Shown here: in pieces, positions 1-8,134 of the stretch
Position numbering within the stretch: position 1 is the stretch's first letter
Layout: each line of letters opens with the position of its first letter
NCBI RefSeq assembly: GCF_007827365.1
Contig: NZ_VISI01000002.1
Coordinates: forward strand, 2,051,001 to 2,115,000
Source of the DNA: Olleya sp. Hel_I_94
GTDB taxonomy: Bacteria > Bacteroidota > Bacteroidia > Flavobacteriales > Flavobacteriaceae
DNA: 64,000 nucleotides
Direction: 5' to 3'
Made by a program: the position numbers and the translations under genes
Notes under the pieces: generated by a model
Database searches by the model: none
Told to the model about the DNA's origin: nothing
The model's input: only the letters and a program-made list of their open reading frames with translations

Positions 1-17
1 TACCGAAGACTTAAAAT

Positions 18-1331
18 ATGAGTTTAAAAGAAAAATTAGTATCCTCTTTTTTAGCATTCGAAAATCAAGTGGATTTAGAGTCTAAAATACATGATGTTAG
101 AAGCGAAGCAATAAAAACGTTTGAGGCTAAAGGCTTTCCTACAAAAAAGGACGAAGCTTGGAAGTACACCTCTTTAAATAGTGTTTTAAAACACGACTAT
201 AGCTTGTTTCCTAAACAAGATAATGCCTTAGAGTACAGTGATATTAAAAAGTATTTTCTAGATGATATTGACACTTACAAAATCGTGTTTATAGATGGTA
301 AATACTCTTCTAATTTATCTCAAACTACGCATGATGGTATTGATGTTTGCCTAATGTCTTCAGCATTGCACAAACCTAAATACCAACTAATTATTGAAAA
401 CTACTTTAATAAAGTAGCAGGTAAAGAAGGATTAACATCTTTAAATACCGCTTTTTCTAAAGAAGGTGCCTACATACACATTCCTAAAAACAAAGTGGTT
501 GCTAAACCTATTCAAATAGTACATTTTTCTACAGGAAATGAAGCTGCATTAATGCTACAACCACGTAACTTAATTGTGGTTGACGAAAACTCTCATGTAC
601 AAATTATAGAGCGTCACCAAAGTTTGACAGACAATCCTGTTTTAACAAATTCTGTTACAGAAATTGTTGCTAACAAACGTGCCATAGTTGATTACTATAA
701 AGTGCAAAATGACAACATTAATGCATCATTAATAGACAGCACTTTTGTAGAGCAAAAACGCGAAAGCCATGTATCTGTGCATACGTTTAGTTTTGGAGGA
801 AAGTTAACACGTAACAATTTAAACTTCTATCAAAACGGAGAATATATGGACTCTACATTAAACGGAGTTACCATTATTGGAGATAAACAACATGTTGACC
901 ACAACACTTTAGTACATCATATAGAACCTAATTGCGAAAGTCATCAGGACTACAAAGGAATTTTTAACGACAGCTCAACTGGTATCTTTAATGGTAAAGT
1001 TGTAGTAAACAAAGAGGCACAAAAAACCAATGCCTTCCAATCAAATAACAACATATTATTAAGCGATAAGGCAACGATAAACTCTAAACCTCAACTAGAA
1101 ATTTTTGCAGATGATGTAAAATGTTCTCATGGTTGTACAATTGGACAATTAGACGAAAGTGCTTTATTTTATATGAAATCTAGAGGTATTCCAGAAAAAG
1201 AAGCTAAAGGATTATTAATGTACGCTTTTAGTAATAACGTTTTAAAGTCTGTAAAAATTCCAGAATTAAAACAACGAATAACTAAAATTATAGCAAATAA
1301 ATTAGGTGTTAATATAGGTTTTGACTTGTAA
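18..1331 (+). CDS. sufD: Fe-S cluster assembly protein SufD
   Basis: SufD is a scaffold subunit of the SufBCD complex, which assembles iron-sulfur clusters in the cytoplasm with sulfur delivered by SufS-SufE. The 437-residue length is normal for the family. The C-terminal beta-helix core ends with the conserved CSHGCTIG segment (about residues 369-376), followed by the helical tail with SRGIPEKEA. The ATG at 18 gives the standard Bacteroidota N-terminus (MSLKEKLVSSF). The gene is followed after 5 bp by a small membrane protein and then sufS, so it lies inside the suf operon. sufB and sufC would be expected just upstream, outside the window. No anomalies seen. Confidence 0.96.
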   Translation: MSLKEKLVSSFLAFENQVDLESKIHDVRSEAIKTFEAKGFPTKKDEAWKYTSLNSVLKHDYSLFPKQDNALEYSDIKKYFLDDIDTYKIVFIDGKYSSNLSQTTHDGIDVCLMSSALHKPKYQLIIENYFNKVAGKEGLTSLNTAFSKEGAYIHIPKNKVVAKPIQIVHFSTGNEAALMLQPRNLIVVDENSHVQIIERHQSLTDNPVLTNSVTEIVANKRAIVDYYKVQNDNINASLIDSTFVEQKRESHVSVHTFSFGGKLTRNNLNFYQNGEYMDSTLNGVTIIGDKQHVDHNTLVHHIEPNCESHQDYKGIFNDSSTGIFNGKVVVNKEAQKTNAFQSNNNILLSDKATINSKPQLEIFADDVKCSHGCTIGQLDESALFYMKSRGIPEKEAKGLLMYAFSNNVLKSVKIPELKQRITKIIANKLGVNIGFDL

Positions 1332-1336
1332 AAAAT

Positions 1337-1651
1337 ATGGATATTTTAAACACTTCAAACAAAACCTTTATTAAATTAATTAGTATTTGTTTAGTAATAG
1401 CTGCTGTAACAGGCACACTATTTTATTTTACAAAAGGTGGTTTTTTTGATGGTATATTACTAACCTTTGTAGGTCTGTCATGTACTTACATGTTGCTAGT
1501 TTTATCTGTATTTGTATTTAAAAATTTAATTAACTTCATGGCTAAAGGCAATATAAAGCTGATACACGTGGCTTTATCACTTGGTATAACATTAGCAATG
1601 TGTATTTATCTTTTTATACAACTTTTTAATATTGTAGCTAAAGAGTTTTAA
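1337..1651 (+). CDS. Small three-helix membrane protein within the suf operon
   Basis: I do not recognise a named family. The 104-residue product has three hydrophobic stretches (about residues 12-30, 38-62 and 75-98) joined by short charged loops, so it is predicted to be an inner-membrane protein. It begins 5 bp after sufD and ends 13 bp before sufS on the same strand, so it is very probably co-transcribed with them. No cysteines or metal-binding motifs tie it directly to iron-sulfur chemistry; the link is positional only. The ATG at 1337 is the only start that keeps the first helix intact. Confidence 0.75.
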   Translation: MDILNTSNKTFIKLISICLVIAAVTGTLFYFTKGGFFDGILLTFVGLSCTYMLLVLSVFVFKNLINFMAKGNIKLIHVALSLGITLAMCIYLFIQLFNIVAKEF

Positions 1652-1664
1652 TTTATTTTCAATT

Positions 1665-2879
1665 ATGTTAGATATCAATTTAATACGTAAAGATTTTCCA
1701 ATACTTAAAAGACAAGTAAATGGCAAACCATTGGTATATTTTGATAATGCAGCAACATCGCAAACGCCACAACAGGTTATTGATGTTATTGTAGATTACT
1801 ATTCTAATTACAATGCCAATATACATCGTGGTGTACACGCGCTAAGCCAAGAAGCTACAGATAAGTATGAAGCTGCTAGACTTACAATACAAAAACACTT
1901 TAATGCTAATAAAGCACAAGAAATTATATTCACTTCTGGTACAACACATGCTATAAATTTAGTAGCTAATGGTTTTACAAAATTAATAGATAATGGAGAT
2001 GAGCTTATTGTTTCGGCTTTAGAACACCACAGCAACATCGTACCTTGGCAAATGCTTTGCGAAAAAACTGGAGCAAAACTTAAGGTAATACCAATGACTT
2101 TAGAGGGTGAACTGGATATGGAAGCTTATACAGCTTTGCTTTCTGAAAAAACAAAACTTGTTTTTGTAAATCATATATCAAACGCATTAGGAACCATAAA
2201 TCCTATAAAAACTATAATCGACCAAGCGCATAAATTTGGCGCTGCAGTTTTGATAGATGGTGCCCAAGCTTGTCCACATATCAAACCTGATGTACAAGCA
2301 TTAGATGTAGATTTTTATGTAACATCTGCTCACAAAATTTGTGGTCCAACTGGAGTTGGTATGTTATACGGAAAAGAAGAGTGGCTTAATAAAATGGAAC
2401 CTTATCAAGGTGGTGGAGAAATGATTGACCAAGTTACTTTTGAAAAAACAACTTATGCAGGCTTACCTCATAAATTTGAAGCTGGTACACCTAACATTTG
2501 TGGTGGTATTGCTTTTGGAGCAGCATTAAATTATATGAACGCTATTGGTTTTGATACAATAGCTTCTTATGAAAAAGAACTATTAGATTATGGAACAGAA
2601 AAATTGTTAGAAATTGAAGGTCTAAAAATTTACGGTACTTCAAAAAATAAAACTTCTGTGATATCTTTTAATTTAGAAGGCATTCATCCTTATGACGTTG
2701 GCACATTACTAGACAAAATGGGAATCGCTGTTCGTACAGGACACCATTGCGCGCAACCAATAATGACCTTTTTCAAGATACCTGGTACTATTAGAGCGTC
2801 ATTCGCATTTTATAATACCAAACAAGAAATTGATGCTTTAGTTTCTGGAGTTAAAAAAGCAAAAATGATGCTTTCATAA
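1665..2879 (+). CDS. sufS: Cysteine desulfurase SufS
   Basis: PLP-dependent class V aminotransferase-fold enzyme that removes sulfur from L-cysteine and passes it as persulfide to SufE. Visible hallmarks are the HH pair at residues 121-122, the cofactor lysine in SAHK (K224), and the persulfide cysteine in RTGHHCAQP (C362) on the short loop typical of group II (SufS) rather than group I (NifS/IscS) desulfurases. Length is 404 residues, as expected. It sits between the small membrane protein and the META lipoprotein gene; sufE follows at 3833. The local promoter arrangement near 3800 suggests that sufE may also be transcribed separately. Confidence 0.97.
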   Translation: MLDINLIRKDFPILKRQVNGKPLVYFDNAATSQTPQQVIDVIVDYYSNYNANIHRGVHALSQEATDKYEAARLTIQKHFNANKAQEIIFTSGTTHAINLVANGFTKLIDNGDELIVSALEHHSNIVPWQMLCEKTGAKLKVIPMTLEGELDMEAYTALLSEKTKLVFVNHISNALGTINPIKTIIDQAHKFGAAVLIDGAQACPHIKPDVQALDVDFYVTSAHKICGPTGVGMLYGKEEWLNKMEPYQGGGEMIDQVTFEKTTYAGLPHKFEAGTPNICGGIAFGAALNYMNAIGFDTIASYEKELLDYGTEKLLEIEGLKIYGTSKNKTSVISFNLEGIHPYDVGTLLDKMGIAVRTGHHCAQPIMTFFKIPGTIRASFAFYNTKQEIDALVSGVKKAKMMLS

Positions 2880-2931
2880 TAGTTTGGCTTCTTTTTTGTA
2901 ATATTATAATCAAATTCAAAATATTACTTCT

Positions 2932-3744
2932 ATGAAAACATTTACTATAATACTATTCTCTTTACTTCTTAATAGTTGTGGTGCTACTCAAGATTCAACA
3001 AGCAATTTAAATCCAGATATGCAAAAAGCAACTCAAACATTAAATGGCGATTACAAAGTCACTCTTCTAGACAATCAATCAATAATACAAGAGTTAACCC
3101 TAGTATTTGACAGTACAACTAAACGCGTTTCAGGCTTTTCAGGATGCAACAATTTTTTTGGAAGTTATGAGATCAATAATGACAACATAACCTTTAGCAA
3201 CTTAGGATCCACAAAAAAATTCTGTCAAGAAGACGCTAATGTAACTGAGCAAAATTATTTAAAAGTATTAGAAAACACTACAAACTTTAAAATAGAAGAC
3301 AATATCATTACCCTTTTAAATAATGAAACTGTCCTATTAAATGCTTCACCTGTGATAAACAATACAAGTCAAAAGCAAGATAATAGTCTAACATTTAAGT
3401 ATACTGCATTTTCAAGAGGTACTTATACAATGATAAGTATAGATCAAAATACGGTTACCTCGCAATTTAGTAGATCTGAAAAAGAAAACGTTGCACCATG
3501 CAGTAAAGAAGATTGGAACGCTATTAAAACCTTGTCAGATGCTATAGCTATTAAATCTTTAAACACGTTAGAGCCTCCAAGTACAGCACACCAATACGAT
3601 GGAGCTGCTTCATCTAACTTAACGATAACTTTAAATGGCGAACAATACAGCACACCTACTTTTGATGCTGGTAATCCGCCTAAAGAAATAGCAGATTTAG
3701 TATCTAAACTATTAGAAGTAGCTAAACTTGACACCAAAAAATAG
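2932..3744 (+). CDS. META-domain lipoprotein
   Basis: Predicted envelope lipoprotein with signal peptide and lipobox LLNSC (Cys about residue 16). Residues about 35-130 match the META (DUF306, HslJ-like) fold: a start like LNGDYKV, the hallmark FSGCNNFFGSYE segment, and a closing STKKFCQEDA region with the typical cysteine. The second half (about residues 140-265) is a separate beta-rich domain that I do not recognise. HslJ-type proteins are linked to stress or novobiocin resistance in enterobacteria, but no enzymatic role is established. It is inserted between sufS and sufE, 52 bp after sufS; its relation to iron-sulfur assembly is unknown. Confidence 0.82.
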   Translation: MKTFTIILFSLLLNSCGATQDSTSNLNPDMQKATQTLNGDYKVTLLDNQSIIQELTLVFDSTTKRVSGFSGCNNFFGSYEINNDNITFSNLGSTKKFCQEDANVTEQNYLKVLENTTNFKIEDNIITLLNNETVLLNASPVINNTSQKQDNSLTFKYTAFSRGTYTMISIDQNTVTSQFSRSEKENVAPCSKEDWNAIKTLSDAIAIKSLNTLEPPSTAHQYDGAASSNLTITLNGEQYSTPTFDAGNPPKEIADLVSKLLEVAKLDTKK

Positions 3745-3803
3745 ATCAATAAATTCAAATCTATCTTTAAGAGTTATTTAGCAACTAATCACTGAATATT
3801 GAT

Positions 3804-3811
3804 TAATTTTG
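3804..3811 (+). promoter_or_regulatory. Candidate -7 box upstream of sufE
   Basis: TAATTTTG matches the Bacteroidota -7 consensus TAnnTTTG exactly and lies 21 bp before the sufE start. No clear -33 TTG is visible, so this is a candidate secondary promoter inside the suf cluster. Confidence 0.45.
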
Positions 3812-3832
3812 TACTCTAAATTATTTTGATAA

Positions 3833-4258
3833 ATGCAGACGATAAAAGAAATACAAGACGAAATTGTAGACGAATTTTCAATGTTTGAAGATTGGGAAGA
3901 ACGTTATCAATACATGATTGATTTAGGAAAAACGTTACCGCTTATTGCACCAGAATATAAAACTGAAGACAATATTATTAAAGGCTGTCAAAGTAAAGTT
4001 TGGGTACATGCAGAAATGGATGATAATAAAATAGCATTTACTGCAGACAGCGATGCTATTATTACAAAAGGAATTATAGCCATATTGATTAGAACATTCT
4101 CCAATCAACATCCTAAAGATATATTGGATGCCAATACAGATTTTATTGATCAAATAGGGTTAAAAGAACATTTATCGCCAACTAGAGCCAATGGTTTAGT
4201 TAGTATGATAAAACAAATAAAATTATATGCCATAGCATATCAAACGCAACTACAATAA
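3833..4258 (+). CDS. sufE: Sulfur acceptor protein SufE
   Basis: SufE accepts persulfide from SufS and hands it to SufBCD. The 141-residue protein has the family N-terminal helix region with FEDWEERYQYMIDLG and the active-site segment KGCQSKVW with acceptor cysteine C52. The usual partner SufS is encoded 0.95 kb upstream and the DUF59 gene starts 2 bp downstream, so these act as one pathway. Length and start are canonical. Confidence 0.96.
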   Translation: MQTIKEIQDEIVDEFSMFEDWEERYQYMIDLGKTLPLIAPEYKTEDNIIKGCQSKVWVHAEMDDNKIAFTADSDAIITKGIIAILIRTFSNQHPKDILDANTDFIDQIGLKEHLSPTRANGLVSMIKQIKLYAIAYQTQLQ

Positions 4259-4260
4259 TT

Positions 4261-4587
4261 ATGAGTGATACAACTATAGATACTGCTGAATTAGGAGAAA
4301 AAATAGTAAAGGTTTTAAAAACAATTTATGACCCAGAAATTCCAGTTGATATTTACGAACTAGGATTAATATACGATGTTTTTGTTAACGAAGATTATGA
4401 TGTAAAAATCCTAATGACACTAACAACACCTAACTGTCCTGTTGCTGAAACGCTTCCTTTAGAAGTTGAAGAAAAAGTAAAATCGTTAAACGATGTAAAA
4501 GATGCAGAAGTAGAAATTACTTTTGATCCACCTTGGACTCAAGACTTAATGAGCGAAGAAGCTAAATTAGAGCTTGGTATGCTTTAA
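4261..4587 (+). CDS. SUF-system DUF59 (MIP18-like) Fe-S maturation protein
   Basis: A 108-residue DUF59/MIP18-family protein. It has the family core TIYDPEIPVDIYELGLIYD and the TTPNCP motif, whose cysteine (C59) is the conserved one. Members in suf operons (SufT-like or 'SUF system Fe-S cluster assembly protein') are thought to help transfer clusters to target proteins; the precise step is not settled. It starts 2 bp after sufE and is followed 12 bp later by the ABC transporter gene, indicating co-transcription. Confidence 0.93.
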   Translation: MSDTTIDTAELGEKIVKVLKTIYDPEIPVDIYELGLIYDVFVNEDYDVKILMTLTTPNCPVAETLPLEVEEKVKSLNDVKDAEVEITFDPPWTQDLMSEEAKLELGML

Positions 4588-4599
4588 TGCCAAATCCAT

Positions 4600-6435
4600 A
4601 TGGCTAGACATGCACCAAAATCGTTAAAAGAAAAAAACAAAACCAGTTTAAAAAAATCTTTTAGTGCTTTAATATATATTCCGCGATTTTTTAAAGAAAT
4701 CTGGAATACCAATAAAACATTATTTTTAAGCTCGGCATTTTGTAGACTAATTGGTGCAGTATTACCTGTAATTATTTTATGGATTGGTAAAATAATTATA
4801 GATGAAATTATACTTCAAACTAATTTAGAAATTACAGATTTAACCCAACTTTGGACTTATGTTGGTATTGAGTTTGGGTTAATTGTCCTATCAGACCTAG
4901 TTAGTCGTGCTATACAATTAACAGATAGCTTATTAGGCGACGCTTACTCTATTGACACTTCCGTAAGAATTATTAAAAAAACCAATCAAATTGATATTAG
5001 CTTATTAGAAGACTCAGAGTTTTATGATAAACTAGAACGTGCTAGAACGCAAACCACAAGTCGTGTTGGATTAATGTCTAACGCACTTGGCGAAGTACAA
5101 AGCTTAATATCCATAGCTACTTTGGTAGCTGGTCTAATCTATTTTGAACCCTATTTAATAATTCTGCTTGTACTAAGTATTATACCAGCATTTATTAACG
5201 AAATCTGGTTTAGTCAACAACAATACTCTTTAGCAAGAGGTTGGACAGCAGAAAGAAGAGAATTAGATTACCTAAGGTTTATTGGAGCCAATGACAAAAC
5301 AGCCAAAGAAATTAAGTTGTTTGGATTAACAGACTTTGTTGTAGACCGTTTTAAAAACCTATCTCAAGAGTATTATGATTTAAATAAAAAACTAGCCATT
5401 AAACGCTCCGCTTTAGGGTTTGTATTTAATGTTCTAGGGACTTTAAGTTATTATGGTGCTTACGTTTTTATAATATATCGTGTAATATCTGGCGTGATTA
5501 CTCTAGGAGAATTAACCTTCTTATCAGGTGCATTTAATAGATTAACAAGAAATTTACAGGACTTCTTTTCTAAATTTACACGTATTTCAGAAAGCGCTTT
5601 ATATTTAAAAGATTATTTCGAATTTATAGATATTTCAATTCAACCAAAACATAACGAGGATATGCCTCTTCCTGAAAAAATAAAGGAAGGGTTTGAGTTT
5701 GTCAATGTTAAATTTTCTTACCCAGAATCCGACAATGAAATTTTAAAAGGCATCAGCTTTAAAATTAAAGCTGGCGAAAAACTAGCATTTGTTGGTCAAA
5801 ATGGAGCAGGAAAAACCACATTAACCAAATTATTATTACGTTTTTACGAACCCACTTCAGGACAAATACTTTTAGATGGTGTTAATATTAATCGCTTTGA
5901 TAAAGCAAAGTATCAAGCTTTTTTTGGTGTGATTTTTCAAGACTTTTTTAGGTATGAGTTTACAGTTAGAGAAAACATTGCAATAGGAGACATCGGTCAA
6001 ATTGAAAATCAAGAAAAAATTGAAAACGCAGCCGAACTAAGTCTAGCCAATCAAGTCGTGTCAGAACTTAAAAAAGGATACGACCAACAACTTGGTAAAC
6101 GTTTTGCAAAAGGACAAGAATTATCTGGTGGACAGTGGCAAAAAGTGGCATTAGCCAGAGCTTATATGAAAGATGCTAAAGTGATGATTTTGGACGAACC
6201 AACATCTGCATTAGATGCTAAAGCAGAAAGTGACGTTTTTGAAAGATTTATAGGTCTAACCGAAGACAAAACTAGTATTATAATATCTCACAGATTTAGT
6301 ACAGTAAGACAAGCAAATAAAATTTTAGTATTAGATGAAGGTCGCGTACTAGAAATGGGTACACATGAGGATCTAATGGCTAACAAGTCATTATATGCTG
6401 ACTTATTTAAACTACAAGCAGAAGGATACCAATAA
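4600..6435 (+). CDS. ABC transporter, fused permease and ATPase (exporter type)
   Basis: Half-transporter of the ABCB/MsbA type, 611 residues. The N-terminal membrane domain (about residues 25-330) has about six helices. The ATPase domain has Walker A GQNGAGKTT (399-407), signature LSGGQ (508-512), Walker B VMILDEP (528-534) and the switch ISHR. It should dimerise in the inner membrane. The substrate cannot be read from the sequence. It closely follows the DUF59 gene (12 bp), so it is transcribed with the suf genes, but a role in Fe-S assembly is only an inference from position. Confidence 0.92.
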   Translation: MARHAPKSLKEKNKTSLKKSFSALIYIPRFFKEIWNTNKTLFLSSAFCRLIGAVLPVIILWIGKIIIDEIILQTNLEITDLTQLWTYVGIEFGLIVLSDLVSRAIQLTDSLLGDAYSIDTSVRIIKKTNQIDISLLEDSEFYDKLERARTQTTSRVGLMSNALGEVQSLISIATLVAGLIYFEPYLIILLVLSIIPAFINEIWFSQQQYSLARGWTAERRELDYLRFIGANDKTAKEIKLFGLTDFVVDRFKNLSQEYYDLNKKLAIKRSALGFVFNVLGTLSYYGAYVFIIYRVISGVITLGELTFLSGAFNRLTRNLQDFFSKFTRISESALYLKDYFEFIDISIQPKHNEDMPLPEKIKEGFEFVNVKFSYPESDNEILKGISFKIKAGEKLAFVGQNGAGKTTLTKLLLRFYEPTSGQILLDGVNINRFDKAKYQAFFGVIFQDFFRYEFTVRENIAIGDIGQIENQEKIENAAELSLANQVVSELKKGYDQQLGKRFAKGQELSGGQWQKVALARAYMKDAKVMILDEPTSALDAKAESDVFERFIGLTEDKTSIIISHRFSTVRQANKILVLDEGRVLEMGTHEDLMANKSLYADLFKLQAEGYQ

Positions 6436-6453
6436 TTATAACATATTTAAATT

Positions 6454-6960
6454 ATGGCTGAAGAAATTATTAATCGCGTAGCAAATAGTAAATTAATTAC
6501 ACTAGACCTTGAAGATTACTATCCAAAAGGACAACGTGTTTTATTAGATATTAAAGATTGGTTGTTCCAAGAATTGGTTTTAAAAGAAAAAGATTTTAGA
6601 GAATATATCAAAAATCACGATTGGAGTCAGTACCAAAATCAATACGTAGCAATCACTTGTAGTGCAGATGCTATCATTCCGGATTGGGCTTTTATGTTAT
6701 TGGTCGTAAATTTAGAACCTTTTGTCGAAAAGTGCCATATTGGAACACTAGAGGATTTAGAGACTTCCATTTACCAGGACTTAATCAGTGCTATTGATGG
6801 TACAATATACCAAGATAAACCTGTAATAATTAAAGGTTGTAGTAACAAGCCAGTGCCTATAAACGCTTATGTTATGATAACTAACAAGCTTAAACCATAT
6901 GCTAAATCTATCATGTATGGAGAGGCGTGTTCTTTTGTTCCTTTATACAAACGTCAATAA
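6454..6960 (+). CDS. DUF2480 family protein
   Basis: A 168-residue soluble protein with the DUF2480 pattern common in Bacteroidota: an opening of the type EIINRVANSKLITLDLEDYYP, a central CSADAIIPDWAFM segment and a C-terminal GEACSFVPLYKR. The function of the family is unknown. It often travels with suf genes in Flavobacteriaceae, as it does here, 18 bp after the ABC transporter. Conserved cysteines near residues 67 and 130 could bind metal, but that is speculative. Confidence 0.85.
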   Translation: MAEEIINRVANSKLITLDLEDYYPKGQRVLLDIKDWLFQELVLKEKDFREYIKNHDWSQYQNQYVAITCSADAIIPDWAFMLLVVNLEPFVEKCHIGTLEDLETSIYQDLISAIDGTIYQDKPVIIKGCSNKPVPINAYVMITNKLKPYAKSIMYGEACSFVPLYKRQ

Positions 6961-7037
6961 CTCTGTTTATTATTTAAAACACTGACAATTAGTAGTTTAC
7001 ATAATTTTTCTATTTTAGAAAAAATATAACTAAAGCG

Positions 7038-7045
7038 TATATTTG
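7038..7045 (+). promoter_or_regulatory. Candidate -7 box for the DUF3078 gene
   Basis: TATATTTG matches TAnnTTTG exactly, 28 bp before the ATG at 7074, in a 113-bp gap after the suf operon. This suggests that the barrel protein has its own promoter. Confidence 0.6.
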
Positions 7046-7073
7046 CAACCGTTTTATTTAAAACTTAAGATTT

Positions 7074-8018
7074 ATGAAAAAAATATTATTAGTAGGAGCA
7101 TTCTTTTTAGGATTAGTCTCAATGAATGCCCAAACAAAAGAAGAGTTACACACTCAAAAAGCAGAAAAGCAAGCAGCAGCTGATGCTTTACAAAGTGAAG
7201 CTGATGCTTTACAAGCTCAAATTGATGCACTTCCAGGTTGGAGAAAAGGTCTTTTTGGAACTATTGGTGGAAGTATTTCTAACTTTAGCAATTGGTATTC
7301 TCAAGGAACACCAAACAACGCTTCTGGAAACATCGGAATCTCATTAAATGCATATGCTAACTTAATTGAAGATAAATTTTTCTGGAGAAACTCTTTAACA
7401 TCTAACCTTAACTGGGTAAAATTAGATAATAAAGACAATCCAAATGATGATGACAGTTTTAACCCAACGACAGATGTATTTAACATCTCTTCATTATACG
7501 GAAGAAACATAACTAAAAACTTTGCTGTTTCTGGTTTAGCAGAATACAGAACTACGTTATTAGACAATTTTAACGATCCAGGATATTTAGACGTTGGAGT
7601 CGGTGGAACTTGGACTCCTTTAGAAAATCTAATTGTTGTTGTACACCCTTTAAACTACAACTTTGTATTTGCAGAAAATGATGCAGTTTTTCAATCGTCA
7701 TTAGGTGCAAAAATAGTTGCAGATTACACAAGACAAATTGGTGCTGTTAGTTTTAAATCTAACTTATCTACTTTTCAAAGCTACAAAAGCGGAGATTTAT
7801 CTAACGTAACTTGGACAAACTCTTTTAGCTATACTTTATGGAAAATGATTGGTGTTGGTTTTGACTTTGGTTTAAGAAGCAACAAACAAGAAGCTTTAAA
7901 CTATGAGTTAGGTCAGTATGATCCTTTAGCATTACCATTACAAGCGGTTCCAACTTTTGGAAACGTTGATAACAAATTACAATCTTATTGGTTATTAGGT
8001 TTAAGCTACAACTTATAA
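7074..8018 (+). CDS. DUF3078 outer-membrane beta-barrel protein
   Basis: Exported protein of 314 residues. A signal peptide (to about residue 19, ending MNAQ) is followed by a short alanine/glutamine-rich coiled coil (about residues 22-52). The rest is a DUF3078 domain with alternating hydrophobic strands and the start WRKGLFGTIGG. It ends in an aromatic-rich strand (YWLLGLSYNL), as outer-membrane barrels do. The function of DUF3078 is unknown. It has its own promoter box and an intrinsic terminator just downstream, so it is probably monocistronic. Confidence 0.85.
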   Translation: MKKILLVGAFFLGLVSMNAQTKEELHTQKAEKQAAADALQSEADALQAQIDALPGWRKGLFGTIGGSISNFSNWYSQGTPNNASGNIGISLNAYANLIEDKFFWRNSLTSNLNWVKLDNKDNPNDDDSFNPTTDVFNISSLYGRNITKNFAVSGLAEYRTTLLDNFNDPGYLDVGVGGTWTPLENLIVVVHPLNYNFVFAENDAVFQSSLGAKIVADYTRQIGAVSFKSNLSTFQSYKSGDLSNVTWTNSFSYTLWKMIGVGFDFGLRSNKQEALNYELGQYDPLALPLQAVPTFGNVDNKLQSYWLLGLSYNL

Positions 8019-8037
8019 TCTACAAACACTATAATTT

Positions 8038-8072
8038 AAAAAACGCGTTTCTAATCGAAACGCGTTTTTTTG
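8038..8072 (+). terminator. Intrinsic terminator after the DUF3078 gene
   Basis: Inverted repeat AAACGCGTTT (8041-8050) and AAACGCGTTT (8058-8067) with a short loop, followed by a T run. A-rich flanks allow it to work for the convergent mrcA-type gene too. Confidence 0.85.
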
Positions 8073-8134
8073 TGTCTTAAAATTAAATAACGCTAAATGT
8101 TTAAGTTACCATAACAAGCCATTTAGGTTGACCA

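Noticed and set aside
1..17. End of sufC
   Set aside because: None of the three frames in these 17 bases gives a recognisable SufC C-terminus; too short to call.
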